64,000 nt of DNA from Pedobacter ginsengisoli (GTDB lineage Bacteria > Bacteroidota > Bacteroidia > Sphingobacteriales > Sphingobacteriaceae): contig NZ_JASSYX010000003.1 in NCBI RefSeq assembly GCF_030244015.1, positions 496,001 through 560,000 on the forward strand, given 5' to 3'. Under the pieces are notes generated by a model, which saw only the letters and a list, made by a program, of their open reading frames with translations, made no database searches and was not told where the DNA came from. The stretch's first letter is position 1; each line of letters begins with the position of its first letter. Below are positions 18,604 through 28,445 of the stretch, piece by piece. The position numbers and the translations under genes are program-made.

Positions 18604-19464
18604 TTATTTACGAGGACCTCTGTTTTGAGTATTTCCGCCTCTATTATTTCCACCTGCACCAGGTCCGCCTTGACCAGGACCTCTTCCGCCACGATTACCA
18701 CCACCGCGGTTATCGTTTCTTCTGTCTCCACCGCCACGGTTATCTCTGTCTCTGCCACCGGCAAATGCACCACCTTCTGGTCTGCCACCTTTGCCCGGAG
18801 CATTGCTCGCAGCGCCGATGTTTGGAGAAAGATCACGTTTACCGTAAACTTCACCCTTACAGATCCATACTTTAACACCTATTTTACCATAAGTAGTCAG
18901 TGCCTCAGCCAATGCATAGTCAATGTCAGCGCGGAAAGTATGCAAAGGAATTCTTCCTTCTTTGTACTGTTCGCTACGAGCCATCTCTGCACCACCCAAA
19001 CGACCAGAGGTCATAATTTTGATACCTTCAGCTCCCATGCGCATAGTTGATGCGATGGTAGATTTCATTGCCCTGCGGAACGAGATCCTTGCTTCTAATT
19101 GTTTTGCTACACCTTCTGCTACGAGTTGTGCATCGAGCTCAGGACGTTTAATCTCAAAAATATTGATCTGAATTTCCTTTTTAGTCAATTTCTTCAACTC
19201 TTCTTTGATCTTGTCAACTTCCTGACCTGCTTTACCGATCACAATACCCGGTCGAGCTGTATGGATGGTAACTGTGATACGTTTCAATGTACGCTCAATT
19301 ACCACTTTAGCTACTCCGCCTTTCGCAATACGGGCAGAAAGGTATTTTCTTATTTTTTCGTCCTCAACTAATTTATCAGCATAGTTGTTGCCACCGAACC
19401 AGTTAGAATCCCAACCTTTGATGATTCCTAACCTGTTACCTATTGGATGTGCTTTTTGTCCCAT
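18604..19464 (-). CDS. rpsC: 30S ribosomal protein S3 with Arg/Gly-rich tail
   Basis: 286 residues. Residues 1-215 are the standard S3: [14 protein letters not shown], a KH domain with [16 protein letters not shown], and the C-terminal domain ending [13 protein letters not shown]. From about residue 220 an added low-complexity tail is rich in Gly, Arg and Asn, with many RGG-like repeats ([11 protein letters not shown]) and ending RGPRK. S3 forms the mRNA entry channel of the 30S. The tail is GC-rich repetitive DNA, which explains the long spurious ORFs in other frames. The gap to rplV is 5 bp. Confidence 0.96.
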   Translation of the reverse strand: MGQKAHPIGNRLGIIKGWDSNWFGGNNYADKLVEDEKIRKYLSARIAKGGVAKVVIERTLKRITVTIHTARPGIVIGKAGQEVDKIKEELKKLTKKEIQINIFEIKRPELDAQLVAEGVAKQLEARISFRRAMKSTIASTMRMGAEGIKIMTSGRLGGAEMARSEQYKEGRIPLHTFRADIDYALAEALTTYGKIGVKVWICKGEVYGKRDLSPNIGAASNAPGKGGRPEGGAFAGGRDRDNRGGGDRRNDNRGGGNRGGRGPGQGGPGAGGNNRGGNTQNRGPRK

Positions 19465-19469
19465 TTCTG

Positions 19470-19832
19470 TTAATTAGTTTGAGTTTCAACGTTTTTACTA
19501 TCTACTACCAAGGTTACATGGTTTGAACGTTTACGTATTCTGTAACCGCGTCCTTGAGGTGCCGGTCTTAATCTTTTTAATTGACGACCACCGCCTACCA
19601 TTATCGTTTTCACATATAACTGGTTTTCTTCAGGGCGAGAACCTTCATTTTTAGTTTCCCAGTTCTTGATAGCCGACAATAACAGTTTCTCAACTCTTAT
19701 TGCTGCATCTTTATTGGTAAACTTTAAAATATGTAAAGCTTTCTCAACACGCTCACCTCTGATAAGATCTACAACCAAACGCATTTTGCGCGGTGAGGTT
19801 GGACAATTGTTTAATTTCGCTACTGCTTCCAT
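19470..19832 (-). CDS. rplV: 50S ribosomal protein L22
   Basis: 120 residues with [25 protein letters not shown] and the beta-hairpin region [20 protein letters not shown] that reaches the exit tunnel. It lies 7 bp after rpsS. Confidence 0.98.
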   Translation of the reverse strand: MEAVAKLNNCPTSPRKMRLVVDLIRGERVEKALHILKFTNKDAAIRVEKLLLSAIKNWETKNEGSRPEENQLYVKTIMVGGGRQLKRLRPAPQGRGYRIRKRSNHVTLVVDSKNVETQTN

Positions 19833-19839
19833 CTCTTAA

Positions 19840-20106
19840 TTATTTTTTCTTTTCAGAGTGACCCCTAAATGTTCTGGTTGGAGCAAACTCTCCCAGCTTG
19901 TGACCAACCATGTTTTCTGTTACGTATACCGGTATAAATTTATTACCGTTATGTACTGCAAATGTATGACCCACAAAATCTGGTGAGATCATTGATCTGC
20001 GAGACCAAGTTTTAATGACAGACTTTTTGCCTGAATCATTCATAGAGACTACTTTTTTCTCTACGTTATGGTCAATATAAGGTCCTTTTTTTATCGAACG
20101 AGCCAT
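19840..20106 (-). CDS. rpsS: 30S ribosomal protein S19
   Basis: 88 residues starting [19 protein letters not shown], with the signature [25 protein letters not shown]. It is a 30S head protein. It overlaps rplB by one base. Confidence 0.98.
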   Translation of the reverse strand: MARSIKKGPYIDHNVEKKVVSMNDSGKKSVIKTWSRRSMISPDFVGHTFAVHNGNKFIPVYVTENMVGHKLGEFAPTRTFRGHSEKKK

Positions 20107-20930
20107 TATTTCTTCCTTTTCTCTATGATGAAACGATTTGAGTATTTTTTAAGTGTACGGGTTTTGAAGCCTTTAGCATACATACCGTTCCTTGACCGGG
20201 GCTGACCTCCTGATGAGCGACCCTCACCACCACCCATAGGGTGATCTACCGGGTTCATTGCTACCGGACGGGTCCTTGGACGACGACCTAACCAACGGCT
20301 GCGGCCAGCTTTACCTAATACCTCATTTGCATGATCTGAATTGGAAACCGCTCCGATTGTTGCTAAACAAGTTATCAAGATCAATCTTGTCTCACCTGAA
20401 GGCATTTTCAACGTTGCATATTTACCATCACGGGCAGCCAGCTGTGCATAAGCACCGGCGCTGCGCGCCAACTGAGCACCACGGCCCGGATGAATTTCCA
20501 CATTGTGCACAATAGATCCCAAAGGAATATTGGCCAGTTTCAAAGTATTTCCTACTTCAGGAGTTGCAGTATCACCTGACACCACCTTTTGCCCTACTTG
20601 CAGCCCTTCAGGCGCAATAATATAACGCTTCTCACCATCTGCATAATTTAATAATGCGATACGTGCAGTACGGTTAGGATCGTATTCAACAGTAGCTACT
20701 GTTGCAGGAATGTCGAACTTATCACGTTTAAAATCAATTAAACGGTAAGATTTTTTGTGACCACCACCCATATAGCGCATAGTCATCTTTCCTGTATTGT
20801 TACGTCCTCCCGATTTCTTAGAAGATACAACCAATGATTTTTCGGGCTTGGTTGCTGTAATCTCCGTAAAACTGGCACCTACTCTAAAGCGGGTTCCCGG
20901 AGTGACTGGTTTAAATTTTCTTAAGCCCAT
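20106..20930 (-). CDS. rplB: 50S ribosomal protein L2
   Basis: 274 residues, full length, with the conserved histidine region [14 protein letters not shown] near the peptidyl-transferase centre and the C-terminal [15 protein letters not shown]. It is a 23S-binding core protein. It lies 23 bp after rplW. Confidence 0.98.
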   Translation of the reverse strand: MGLRKFKPVTPGTRFRVGASFTEITATKPEKSLVVSSKKSGGRNNTGKMTMRYMGGGHKKSYRLIDFKRDKFDIPATVATVEYDPNRTARIALLNYADGEKRYIIAPEGLQVGQKVVSGDTATPEVGNTLKLANIPLGSIVHNVEIHPGRGAQLARSAGAYAQLAARDGKYATLKMPSGETRLILITCLATIGAVSNSDHANEVLGKAGRSRWLGRRPRTRPVAMNPVDHPMGGGEGRSSGGQPRSRNGMYAKGFKTRTLKKYSNRFIIEKRKK

Positions 20931-20953
20931 AGTTTATAATTATTCAATTCTTA

Positions 20954-21244
20954 TTAAATATTAGCGTAATAATCTATTGTTTCACCTGCTTTAAGTGTCA
21001 CGATAGCTTTTTTATATTTCGGGCTACGTCCTGTAACCAATCCACCTTTAGTATTTCTAGACTTCACTTTGCCGTCTACAACCATGGTGTTAATGGCCAA
21101 AACATTTACTCCATACATTTTTTCAATAACCTGCTTTATCTGCAGTTTATTTGCTTTATGATCTACTTTAAAAGTAAAGCGGTTAGACTTTTCTGTTAAT
21201 GCAGAAGCTTTTTCTGTTAATATTGGTTTTCTTAAAAGTTCCAT
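20954..21244 (-). CDS. rplW: 50S ribosomal protein L23
   Basis: 96 residues from the ATG at 21244 (MELLRKPILTEKASAL). An in-frame start four codons upstream would overlap the end of rplD and adds MPSN, which is not typical. L23 forms the docking site for SRP and trigger factor at the tunnel exit. The gap to the rplD stop is 1 bp. Confidence 0.97.
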   Translation of the reverse strand: MELLRKPILTEKASALTEKSNRFTFKVDHKANKLQIKQVIEKMYGVNVLAINTMVVDGKVKSRNTKGGLVTGRSPKYKKAIVTLKAGETIDYYANI

Positions 21245-21245
21245 A

Positions 21246-21875
21246 TTACTTGGCAAATGCCTCCTCCAAAGTTTTAAGAGAATCAGTAGTCAGCAAAAGT
21301 TTGCCACAATTCAATACATCATAAGTATTCAATTGATCTGCAGTTATAACTTTCACTTTCTGTATGTTTCTGCTTGATAAATAGATATTGTTATTTTGTG
21401 AAGGTAAAACCAACAATGTCTTTTCGCCGGTCAGATTCAAAGCGCTAACTAAATTAACGTAGTTCTTAGTTTTAATAGAATCAAAACTGAAATCTTCCAA
21501 AACCAAAACATTTTCGTCTTGTGCTTTATAAGACAATGCGGACTTACGAGCCAGCACTTTCAATTTTTTGTTCAATTTGAAACTATAGTCACGTGGCTGG
21601 GGACCAAACACACGACCACCACCATTAAACAATGGAGATTTAATACTTCCGGCGCGAGCACCACCAGTACCTTTTTGTTTGTATAATTTACGGGTTGAAC
21701 CGGCAATCTCGTTACGTTGTTTAGATTTATGCGTTCCCTGACGCTGATTGGCCAGATACTGCTTAACATCCAAATAAATTGCGTGATCAACAGGCGCTAT
21801 ACCGAATACCGACTCAGGAAGTTGCACTTTGGCACCTGTCTCTTTTCCTGAAATGTTTAATACTTTAACTTCCAT
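21246..21875 (-). CDS. rplD: 50S ribosomal protein L4
   Basis: 209 residues with the extended loop [20 protein letters not shown] that lines the exit tunnel and the conserved [17 protein letters not shown]. In E. coli L4 autoregulates the S10 operon. It lies 4 bp after rplC. Confidence 0.98.
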   Translation of the reverse strand: MEVKVLNISGKETGAKVQLPESVFGIAPVDHAIYLDVKQYLANQRQGTHKSKQRNEIAGSTRKLYKQKGTGGARAGSIKSPLFNGGGRVFGPQPRDYSFKLNKKLKVLARKSALSYKAQDENVLVLEDFSFDSIKTKNYVNLVSALNLTGEKTLLVLPSQNNNIYLSSRNIQKVKVITADQLNTYDVLNCGKLLLTTDSLKTLEEAFAK

Positions 21876-21879
21876 CTGC

Positions 21880-22497
21880 TTACTTATCTAAGATTACGTA
21901 AGAACCCTTGGCTCCCGGTACGGAACCGCTAACTACAACCAGATTTTGATCAGCATAAACTTTCAAAACCTGTAAGTTCTGAATTTTCACTCTGTCTCCA
22001 CCCATTCTTCCCGCCATACGCATACCTTTAAATACACGTGAAGGATAAGAAGCAGCACCCAATGAACCCGGCGCACGCATCCTGTTGTGCTGTCCGTGAG
22101 TCTGACCACCGACACCGCCGAAACCATGACGTTTTACAACACCTTGAAATCCTTTACCTTTTGACGTACCAACCACATCTACAAAATCTCCTTCATTAAA
22201 GATGTTTACCGTAATGGTATCACCTAAATTTAAAGACTCCTCAAAGGGATCAAATTCAACCAATTTACGTTTTGGCGTTGTGTTTGCTTTCGCAAAGTGA
22301 CCTTTCAAAGGTTGTGTTGTGTTCTTCTCTTTGGCTTCGTCGAAACCCAATTGAACTGAAACGTAACCGTCTTTCTCTGCGGTCTTAACCTGTGTAACTA
22401 CACAAGGCCCAGCTTCGATCACCGTACATGGAATATTTTTTCCATCGGCGTCAAAAATGCTGGTCATTCCTACTTTTTTTCCAATAATACCTGACAT
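21880..22497 (-). CDS. rplC: 50S ribosomal protein L3
   Basis: 205 residues starting [20 protein letters not shown], with the signature [15 protein letters not shown] and [11 protein letters not shown]. It is the first gene of the S10-spc-alpha run here, because rpsJ is separated from it by 2 kb. A well-formed promoter (22574-22604) and a leader of about 70 nt with a 6-bp GC-rich hairpin (CGAAGC at 22522, GCTTCG at 22534) precede it. Confidence 0.98.
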   Translation of the reverse strand: MSGIIGKKVGMTSIFDADGKNIPCTVIEAGPCVVTQVKTAEKDGYVSVQLGFDEAKEKNTTQPLKGHFAKANTTPKRKLVEFDPFEESLNLGDTITVNIFNEGDFVDVVGTSKGKGFQGVVKRHGFGGVGGQTHGQHNRMRAPGSLGAASYPSRVFKGMRMAGRMGGDRVKIQNLQVLKVYADQNLVVVSGSVPGAKGSYVILDK

Positions 22498-22521
22498 TTT
22501 CTATTTTAATTTAACACCCAT

Positions 22522-22539
22522 CGAAGCAGTAGGGCTTCG
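22522..22539 (-). promoter_or_regulatory. Small hairpin in the rplC leader
   Basis: CGAAGC (22522-22527) and GCTTCG (22534-22539) form a perfect 6-bp stem with a 6-nt loop in the predicted 5' UTR of rplC, about 25 nt from the start codon. It may take part in autogenous control of the operon, but no known leader class is claimed. Confidence 0.3.
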
Positions 22540-22573
22540 TTCAAGGTGGATATACATTCCCGTTAAGGGACGG

Positions 22574-22604
22574 CAAAAATAGGAAAGAAATCTTAATTTT
22601 CAAA
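22574..22604 (-). promoter_or_regulatory. Promoter of the S10-spc-alpha cluster
   Basis: On the minus strand this reads TTTG-N19-TATTTTTG, an exact match to the Bacteroidota promoter TTTG-N19-21-TAnnTTTG. The predicted leader to the rplC ATG at 22497 is about 70 nt. Confidence 0.8.
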
Positions 22605-22677
22605 TAGTTAGCTCATTATTTTTTCAAATAAATGCAAAAAAATATTTCAGAGGGATAAGACACCATTAAAGCGAGTT

Positions 22678-23073
22678 TTACCCGGTCAACCTGTTGCTCA
22701 GGCTAAACAAAATCACAATTAAAACCAGCAATCCTATTAAAACATAGAGGTAATCACGCTCTGTCAGGAAGCCGAAAATTGAAAAAACCACTCTTAATAT
22801 TGGTGTAAAGATCAGCAGTAAAACCCCAAACTGGATGATTGCTTCGCTATCTAACCGGCCTAAGCCCAGAAAAATAGCCGCAATGGAAGAAAATTCAGTT
22901 CTATGAGCATCAAAAGTACCGTAATCAATGATTCCTGAATAATTAAACAGCAAATAAACTACGCCTCCAATCAACACCACGCTCATTGAAGCAATTACCC
23001 CAACCCTTAACAGCGTTCCGAGAATGATCTCAATATCTTTGCCGCGCGGAAAATCTTTATCTTTCTTCATCAT
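22678..23073 (-). CDS. DUF1634 family membrane protein
   Basis: 131 residues with three hydrophobic segments (about 22-46, 76-96 and 104-126) and a short charged cytoplasmic N-terminus (KKDKDFPRGKDIEIILG). It matches the DUF1634 family, which is commonly encoded beside TauE/SafE exporters. Its start overlaps the stop of the upstream TauE-like gene in an ATGA arrangement, so the two are translationally coupled and probably work together. Its function is unknown. Confidence 0.85.
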   Translation of the reverse strand: MMKKDKDFPRGKDIEIILGTLLRVGVIASMSVVLIGGVVYLLFNYSGIIDYGTFDAHRTEFSSIAAIFLGLGRLDSEAIIQFGVLLLIFTPILRVVFSIFGFLTERDYLYVLIGLLVLIVILFSLSNRLTG

Positions 23074-23906
23074 AGCCTTCCCATGTAACCATTATAGATC
23101 ATCTGCAACGCCAGAAAAGTAACTACAGCTGCAAATATTACCTTAAGCCTGTCCGCTTTAACACGCATCAGAATTTTAGACCCAATTGTTGCACCGAGCA
23201 ATACACCAACAGCCACCGGCATTGCGATTCCGGGATCAATCTGTCCCCGGTGCAGATAAACGACCGCACTCGCCGCGGCAGTAACCCCCATCATAAAATT
23301 GCTGGTTGTCGTCGACACCTTGAAAGGTATCCTCATGATGTTATCCATTGCGACCACTTTCAGCGCACCTGAACCTATCCCAAGCAAACCCGAGACTATG
23401 CCAGCTATGAACATCATAAAGAATCCTCCTGCCACATTGTGAACAGCATACTTTTTAATGCCCGATCCAGTCGGATATGATCCGTTCAGTTTAAAAAAAA
23501 TAGCCAGCCGGCCGGATGTATCGTTATCAGAACGGTCTACCTTTTTTCTGATCATCATTGCTGAAGAGAACAGCAATATAGCACCAAAGATTATGGCAAT
23601 ATAATTAGGATCAATAAACACGGTGATCACCGCTCCGATAACTGCACTAACAGTGGTCGCAATCTCCAGGAACATTCCAATACGAACATTCGTGATTCCT
23701 TCCCTGACATACGCGGCAGCCGATCCCGATGAAGTTGCAATTACCGATATAATAGAAGCTCCAATAGCATAATGTATATCCACTCCCAATACCAGGGTAA
23801 GTAATGGTATAATAATTACCCCTCCACCAAGTCCGGTCAAAGACCCAATCAGGCCGGCCAGAAACGCTCCGGCCAGGACTATAAGTGTAAATAGCAGTAC
23901 AGACAT
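23070..23906 (-). CDS. TauE/SafE family anion exporter
   Basis: 278 residues from the ATG at 23906 (MSVLLFTLIVLAGAFLAGLI). A TTG three codons upstream lies inside the -7 promoter element and is rejected. It has about eight transmembrane segments, with the family's duplicated motifs GSLTGLGGGVIIIPLL in the N-half and GIVSGLLGIGSGALKV in the C-half. The family is linked to export of sulfite, sulfoacetate or related organosulfur anions, but the substrate here is not known. With the DUF1634 gene it forms a two-gene operon inserted between rplC and rpsJ. Confidence 0.88.
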   Translation of the reverse strand: MSVLLFTLIVLAGAFLAGLIGSLTGLGGGVIIIPLLTLVLGVDIHYAIGASIISVIATSSGSAAAYVREGITNVRIGMFLEIATTVSAVIGAVITVFIDPNYIAIIFGAILLFSSAMMIRKKVDRSDNDTSGRLAIFFKLNGSYPTGSGIKKYAVHNVAGGFFMMFIAGIVSGLLGIGSGALKVVAMDNIMRIPFKVSTTTSNFMMGVTAAASAVVYLHRGQIDPGIAMPVAVGVLLGATIGSKILMRVKADRLKVIFAAVVTFLALQMIYNGYMGRL

Positions 23907-23912
23907 TCCCCG

Positions 23913-23941
23913 CAAATATACTATCTCCCGCTAAAACACAA
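23913..23941 (-). promoter_or_regulatory. Promoter of the TauE-DUF1634 operon
   Basis: On the minus strand TTG-N18-TATATTTG. The -7 element is exact and ends 6 bp before the ATG at 23906, so the transcript would have almost no leader. Confidence 0.7.
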
Positions 23942-23987
23942 TAAAATTAAAATATGATTGTTAAATTAGACAAGAACAAATTCCTAT

Positions 23988-24593
23988 ATGAAAAAAACTC
24001 TATTCATTTTTATCGCTGCATTTATCAGCATCACTTCCACTGCGCAATTGCGAAAAGACAGCATCAAAATTGATCCAACCTTAAACGGACAATACCAGCT
24101 CCTGCTTAGTAAATCCAGAACACTGGATGGCTATAAATTGATTAATCCGAACAGACTTTCCCTATTTTGGAAAAATGTCAGAGACACACTCAATACTACC
24201 CGCAGGCAACTCATGAACACCAAAAAAGAAGCCGTAAATTATCAAAATAAAATCGCCGGACTCAATAAGCAAGTTGCCGGCGCAGAGACTTCCCTGGCCT
24301 CTTCAAACGCCAGGCTAAACGAGATCAGCTTCCTGGGCATAAGCTTTACCAAATCCGGTTATAATATTTTTGTCTGGGGACTCATTGCCTCGCTCACTGT
24401 AGCACTGACGGTCATCATTCTAAGATCTGCCAGGAATGTTCATGAAGCAAAGTACAGAAGTTCCCTTTATGAAGAAATTAACCAGGAATATCAAAACTAT
24501 AAAGTGAAGGCCAATGAAAAGGAAAAAAAGCTGGCCAGGGAATTACAGGACGAAAGAAATAAGCTTGAAGAAATCAGGAGCAACGGCAGATGA
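23988..24593 (+). CDS. Exported coiled-coil membrane protein, Bacteroidota-specific
   Basis: 201 residues. A signal peptide (1-19, ending STAQ) is followed by a Lys-rich stretch and a coiled coil (about 65-112), the motif ISFLGISFTKSGYNIFVW, one transmembrane segment (about 127-145) and a second, highly charged coiled coil (150-198). From memory, relatives in Flavobacteriia and Sphingobacteriia share this layout and are often labelled tRNA (guanine-N1)-methyltransferase. No methyltransferase motif is present, so that label should not be copied. It is the only plus-strand gene within the ribosomal region. Its function is unknown. Confidence 0.75.
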   Translation: MKKTLFIFIAAFISITSTAQLRKDSIKIDPTLNGQYQLLLSKSRTLDGYKLINPNRLSLFWKNVRDTLNTTRRQLMNTKKEAVNYQNKIAGLNKQVAGAETSLASSNARLNEISFLGISFTKSGYNIFVWGLIASLTVALTVIILRSARNVHEAKYRSSLYEEINQEYQNYKVKANEKEKKLARELQDERNKLEEIRSNGR

Positions 24594-24612
24594 TATTAAA
24601 TAAAAATATCCC

Positions 24613-24658
24613 GTAAACAAAAGCGCCTTCAGGAAATCCTGAAGGCGCTTTTGTTTAC
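24613..24658. terminator. Bidirectional intrinsic terminator
   Basis: A perfect 22-bp stem (24613-24634 with 24637-24658) has an AA spacer at its centre, a core of AAGCGCCTTCAGGA and A/T-rich ends. It terminates the coiled-coil protein gene on plus and the rpsL-rpsG-fusA-rpsJ operon on minus, which confirms that rpsJ and rplC are separate transcripts. Confidence 0.93.
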
Positions 24659-24673
24659 CTGTTAAAAGTATCA

Positions 24674-24979
24674 TTAAACTTTAATCTCTACTTCAACGCC
24701 GCTAGGCAATTCAAGTTTCATCAAAGCATCAACTGTTTTAGAGTTAGAGCTATAAATGTCCAGCAGACGTTTGTAAGCGCACAATTGAAACTGCTCACGT
24801 GCCTTTTTGTTCACGTGGGGTGAACGCAAAACAGTGAAGATTTTCTTTTCTGTAGGCAACGGAATTGGTCCGCTTACCACTGCACCCGTAGGTTTAACAG
24901 TTTTTACGATTTTCTCGGCAGATTTATCTACCAGATTATAATCGTAAGATTTTAATTTGATTCTGATTCTTTGGCTCAT
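24674..24979 (-). CDS. rpsJ: 30S ribosomal protein S10
   Basis: 101 residues with the S10 signature [27 protein letters not shown]. It is part of the 30S head and also the NusE transcription factor. It is the last gene of the str operon here, 58 bp after fusA, instead of leading the S10 operon, and a terminator follows. Confidence 0.98.
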   Translation of the reverse strand: MSQRIRIKLKSYDYNLVDKSAEKIVKTVKPTGAVVSGPIPLPTEKKIFTVLRSPHVNKKAREQFQLCAYKRLLDIYSSNSKTVDALMKLELPSGVEVEIKV

Positions 24980-25037
24980 ATTCTTATTAATTAAGGCGCC
25001 GGTTAGAGCTATTAATAACCGGCTGCCGATTTATTGT

Positions 25038-27152
25038 TTAGTCTATTGACTTAATTCTGCCTTTTGATTTAGCAATCACCTCATCCTGAACATTCTTCGG
25101 AGCCGGATCATAATGATCAAATTCCATAGTAGAAGTTGCACGTCCTGAAGTGATGGTACGCAATTGTGTTACATATCCAAACATCTCTGAAAGCGGCACA
25201 GTCGCTTTAATTACCTGCGACCCGTTACGTGTATCCATACCCAGAAGCTGACCACGACGACGGTTCATATCACCGATCACATCACCCATGTTTTCTTCAG
25301 GAGTAAGAATCTCAATTTTCATGATAGGCTCCATCAATACCGGGTTACATTTAGGCAATGCTTCACGATAAGCCATTTTAGCAGCAAGTTCAAAAGACAA
25401 AGCATCTGAATCGACTGCGTGGAAAGAACCATCAATTAAACGAACCTTCATATCAGGAAGCGGATAACCAGCCAATACGCCGTTAGCCATAGAAGCTGCA
25501 AATCCTTTTTCTACTGAAGGGATAAACTCACGTGGAATAGAACCGCCTGTAATTTCATTCACAAACTGCAATCCACCTTTCTCCCAATCTGCATCAATTG
25601 GTGAGATCACAACCTGAATGTCAGCGAATTTACCACGGCCACCAGATTGTTTTTTATAAGTTTCACGGTGCTGAACAGTACCATTGATTGCTTCTTTATA
25701 AGCTACCTGTGGTGCACCCTGATTTACCTCTACTTTAAACTCACGTTTTAACCGGTCAATCAGGATATCCAGGTGAAGCTCACCCATACCAGAGATCACA
25801 GTCTGACCAGTTTCCTCGTCAGTTTGTACCCTGAATGTAGGATCCTCTTCTGCAAGCTTAGACAAGCCCATACCCAATTTATCAATATCAGCCTGAGTTT
25901 TAGGCTCAATTGCCAAACCGATAACCGGCTCAGGGAATACCATCGATTCCAATACAATAGGGTTTTTCTCTTCGCAAAGCGTATCTCCTGTTTTAATGTC
26001 CTTAAAACCTACAACAGCTGCAATATCACCGGCACCAACATTCGGGATTGGATTTTGCTTGTTAGCATGCATCTGGAAAATACGTGAGATACGTTCTTTG
26101 TTTTCAGACCTTGCGTTATAGATATAAGAACCTGCTTCAAGATTACCCGAATAAACACGGATAAAGCAAAGACGGCCAACAAAAGGATCCGTAGCAATTT
26201 TAAAAGCTAAAGCTGCAAAAGGTTCCTTTTCGCTTGGCTTACGTAATATTTCTTCTCCTGTATTAGGATTAGTTCCAACAATACCTTCAGAATCCATTGG
26301 TGAAGGCAATAACTCCATCACATAGTCAAGCATTGTCTGAACACCCTTATTTTTGAAAGACGAACCGCAAACCATTGGAACAATTTTAGCATCCAATACG
26401 GCCTGACGCAATGCATCCAAAACTTCACGCTCAGTAATTGTTTCAGGAGCTTCAAAGAATTTCTCCATCAAAGATTCGTCGTATTCAGCTACTGATTCCA
26501 ACAATTTCTCTCTCCACTCAGCTACTTCGTCCAGCATATCTTCAGGAATCGGCACTTCTGTAAAGGTCATACCTTTATCATGCTCATTCCAGACGATACC
26601 ACGGTTGTTGATCAAATCAACTACACCCTTAAAACTGTCTTCAGCGCCGATAGGCAACTGCAAAGGAACGGCATTACTGCCCAGCATGTCCTTTACCTGT
26701 TTAACAACTTTTAAGAAATCAGCACCTGAACGGTCCATCTTGTTCACAAAACCGATACGGGCAACATTATAATTATTTGCTAACCGCCAGTTGGTTTCAG
26801 ATTGAGGCTCAACACCGTCAACCGCAGAAAACAAGAACACCAAACCATCCAATACACGTAACGAACGGTTTACCTCTACGGTAAAATCCACGTGTCCGGG
26901 AGTATCAATAATGTTGATGTGATAATTGTCACCTCTGTATTTCCAGTTTACTGTTGTTGCAGCTGAAGTAATGGTAATACCACGCTCCTGCTCCTGTGCC
27001 ATCCAGTCCATTGTTGCCGCACCTTCGTGCACTTCACCAATTTTATGACTAACACCAGCATAATAAAGGATACGCTCTGTTGTTGTGGTTTTACCCGCAT
27101 CAATGTGAGCTGCGATCCCGATATTTCTTGTGTATTTTAAATCTCTTGACAT
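25038..27152 (-). CDS. fusA: Elongation factor G
   Basis: 704 residues with the five EF-G domains. The GTPase has G1 [12 protein letters not shown], switch [10 protein letters not shown] and G4 NKMD. Domain IV contains [11 protein letters not shown] and the C-terminus [20 protein letters not shown]. It catalyses ribosomal translocation. It lies 13 bp after rpsG. This is the standard elongating EF-G, not the ribosome-recycling EF-G2, to judge from the str-operon context. Confidence 0.98.
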   Translation of the reverse strand: MSRDLKYTRNIGIAAHIDAGKTTTTERILYYAGVSHKIGEVHEGAATMDWMAQEQERGITITSAATTVNWKYRGDNYHINIIDTPGHVDFTVEVNRSLRVLDGLVFLFSAVDGVEPQSETNWRLANNYNVARIGFVNKMDRSGADFLKVVKQVKDMLGSNAVPLQLPIGAEDSFKGVVDLINNRGIVWNEHDKGMTFTEVPIPEDMLDEVAEWREKLLESVAEYDESLMEKFFEAPETITEREVLDALRQAVLDAKIVPMVCGSSFKNKGVQTMLDYVMELLPSPMDSEGIVGTNPNTGEEILRKPSEKEPFAALAFKIATDPFVGRLCFIRVYSGNLEAGSYIYNARSENKERISRIFQMHANKQNPIPNVGAGDIAAVVGFKDIKTGDTLCEEKNPIVLESMVFPEPVIGLAIEPKTQADIDKLGMGLSKLAEEDPTFRVQTDEETGQTVISGMGELHLDILIDRLKREFKVEVNQGAPQVAYKEAINGTVQHRETYKKQSGGRGKFADIQVVISPIDADWEKGGLQFVNEITGGSIPREFIPSVEKGFAASMANGVLAGYPLPDMKVRLIDGSFHAVDSDALSFELAAKMAYREALPKCNPVLMEPIMKIEILTPEENMGDVIGDMNRRRGQLLGMDTRNGSQVIKATVPLSEMFGYVTQLRTITSGRATSTMEFDHYDPAPKNVQDEVIAKSKGRIKSID

Positions 27153-27165
27153 TATATAATTTCAA

Positions 27166-27633
27166 TTAAAAACGGAAATGAGAGAACGCCTTGTTAGCTT
27201 CTGCCATTTTATGCGTATCTTCTTTTTTCTTAACTGCTGCGCCTTCACCCTTAGCCGCCGAAACAATTTCACCTGCTAATTTTTCTTTCATGGTTTTTTC
27301 ACCACGTTTACGGGCGTAAGAAATTAACCATTTCATACCCAGGGCAATTTTACGGTCAGGCCTTACCTCAGTAGGTACCTGAAAGTTAGCACCACCTACA
27401 CGGCGTGACTTCACCTCTACCGCAGGCATTACATTAGCTAAAGCACGTTTCCATATTTCCAGACCGTTTTCGCCTGCTTTTTTCTCAGCCAGTTCAACTG
27501 CGTCATAAAAAATATCATATGCGATGGATTTTTTTCCATCATACATCATATTATTTACAAATCTTGTCACCTGAACATCGTTAAATTTAGGATCAGGAAG
27601 GATAATTCTCTTTTTTGGTTTTGACTTTCTCAT
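27166..27633 (-). CDS. rpsG: 30S ribosomal protein S7
   Basis: 155 residues, starting [17 protein letters not shown], with the signature [17 protein letters not shown] region and a C-terminal [15 protein letters not shown]. It nucleates assembly of the 30S head. It lies between rpsL and fusA with gaps of 16 and 13 bp. Confidence 0.98.
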   Translation of the reverse strand: MRKSKPKKRIILPDPKFNDVQVTRFVNNMMYDGKKSIAYDIFYDAVELAEKKAGENGLEIWKRALANVMPAVEVKSRRVGGANFQVPTEVRPDRKIALGMKWLISYARKRGEKTMKEKLAGEIVSAAKGEGAAVKKKEDTHKMAEANKAFSHFRF

Positions 27634-27649
27634 TTTTCTTTCCTCCTAA

Positions 27650-28063
27650 TTATTTCTTTTTACCTTTTGTTGGTGCCGCAGCAACTTGTCCTGGTTTAGG
27701 GCGCTTAGTACCATATTTTGAACGGCGCTGATTACGACCAGCAACTCCCGAAGTATCTAATGCTCCACGGATGATGTGATAACGAACACCCGGCAAATCT
27801 TTAACACGACCACCACGGATCAATACGATTGAGTGCTCCTGAAGGTTGTGACCTTCTCCAGGAATGTAGGCGTTAACCTCTTTACCATTGGTTAAACGTA
27901 CACGCGCTACTTTACGCATTGCTGAGTTTGGTTTTTTAGGGGTAGTGGTATATACACGTGTACATACACCTCTTCGCTGTGGACAGCTGTCCAACGCCGG
28001 AGACTTACTCTTGAACTCCAGTGCTACTCTACCTTTTCTAACTAATTGTTGAATGGTTGGCAT
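27650..28063 (-). CDS. rpsL: 30S ribosomal protein S12
   Basis: 137 residues: [20 protein letters not shown], the decoding loop [17 protein letters not shown] with the usual Lys of the streptomycin-sensitive type, and [20 protein letters not shown]. The C-terminal tail is basic. It is the first gene of the str operon, behind a good promoter at 28121-28151. Confidence 0.98.
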   Translation of the reverse strand: MPTIQQLVRKGRVALEFKSKSPALDSCPQRRGVCTRVYTTTPKKPNSAMRKVARVRLTNGKEVNAYIPGEGHNLQEHSIVLIRGGRVKDLPGVRYHIIRGALDTSGVAGRNQRRSKYGTKRPKPGQVAAAPTKGKKK

Positions 28064-28120
28064 TGCTCTTTTTTGTTTTTCTATTAATGTTTAAAAACTT
28101 TACCCCTCAATAAGGGACTG

Positions 28121-28151
28121 CAAAGGTAAGACAATACATTTTATAAATCAA
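28121..28151 (-). promoter_or_regulatory. Promoter of the str operon (rpsL-rpsG-fusA-rpsJ)
   Basis: On the minus strand TTG-N20-TACCTTTG, with an exact -7 element. The predicted leader to the rpsL ATG at 28063 is about 50 nt. Confidence 0.75.
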
Positions 28152-28177
28152 GGGGTTAACAGAAAATAAATAGACAG

Positions 28178-28399
28178 TTAATGAAAAGTATTTAAATAGA
28201 GCTTTTCTACTTTTTTTCTTGCCCAGTCTGTCTTGCGCAAAAACTTCAAACTGGAGTTCATCGTAGGATTGTTATTAAAACACGCAATCTTTACCAGCGT
28301 ACCCAGCTCTTCCCATCCATAATGCCATACCAGCTGCTTAAGGATAAATTCCAGTGTCAGTCCATGTAAAGGATTGTTTTTTTGCGCCTCTGCTGCCAT
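28178..28399 (-). CDS. VF530 family DNA-binding protein
   Basis: 73 residues matching the VF530/DUF2132 family: [26 protein letters not shown], then [29 protein letters not shown]. The family is small, helical and described as DNA-binding from a structural genomics study; its biological role is unknown. A perfect -7 element ends 5 bp before the start codon, so the mRNA may be leaderless. It is divergent from the DUF2027-like gene. Confidence 0.85.
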   Translation of the reverse strand: MAAEAQKNNPLHGLTLEFILKQLVWHYGWEELGTLVKIACFNNNPTMNSSLKFLRKTDWARKKVEKLYLNTFH

Positions 28400-28403
28400 C
28401 CCG

Positions 28404-28422
28404 CAAAAATAACATAAATTTG
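28404..28422. promoter_or_regulatory. Overlapping divergent promoters
   Basis: Two exact -7 elements face away from each other with 3 bp between them: TATTTTTG on the minus strand (28404-28411) for the VF530 gene and TAAATTTG on the plus strand (28415-28422) for the DUF2027-like gene. Polymerase could not occupy both at once. The -33 boxes are weak on both sides. Confidence 0.6.
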
Positions 28423-28445
28423 TCCTGTGTTAAAACTATAAACAA

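Noticed and set aside
18597-19050. Long open frames on both strands over the rpsC 3' half
   Set aside because: They arise from the GC-rich repetitive tail of rpsC. No protein-like composition or start context.
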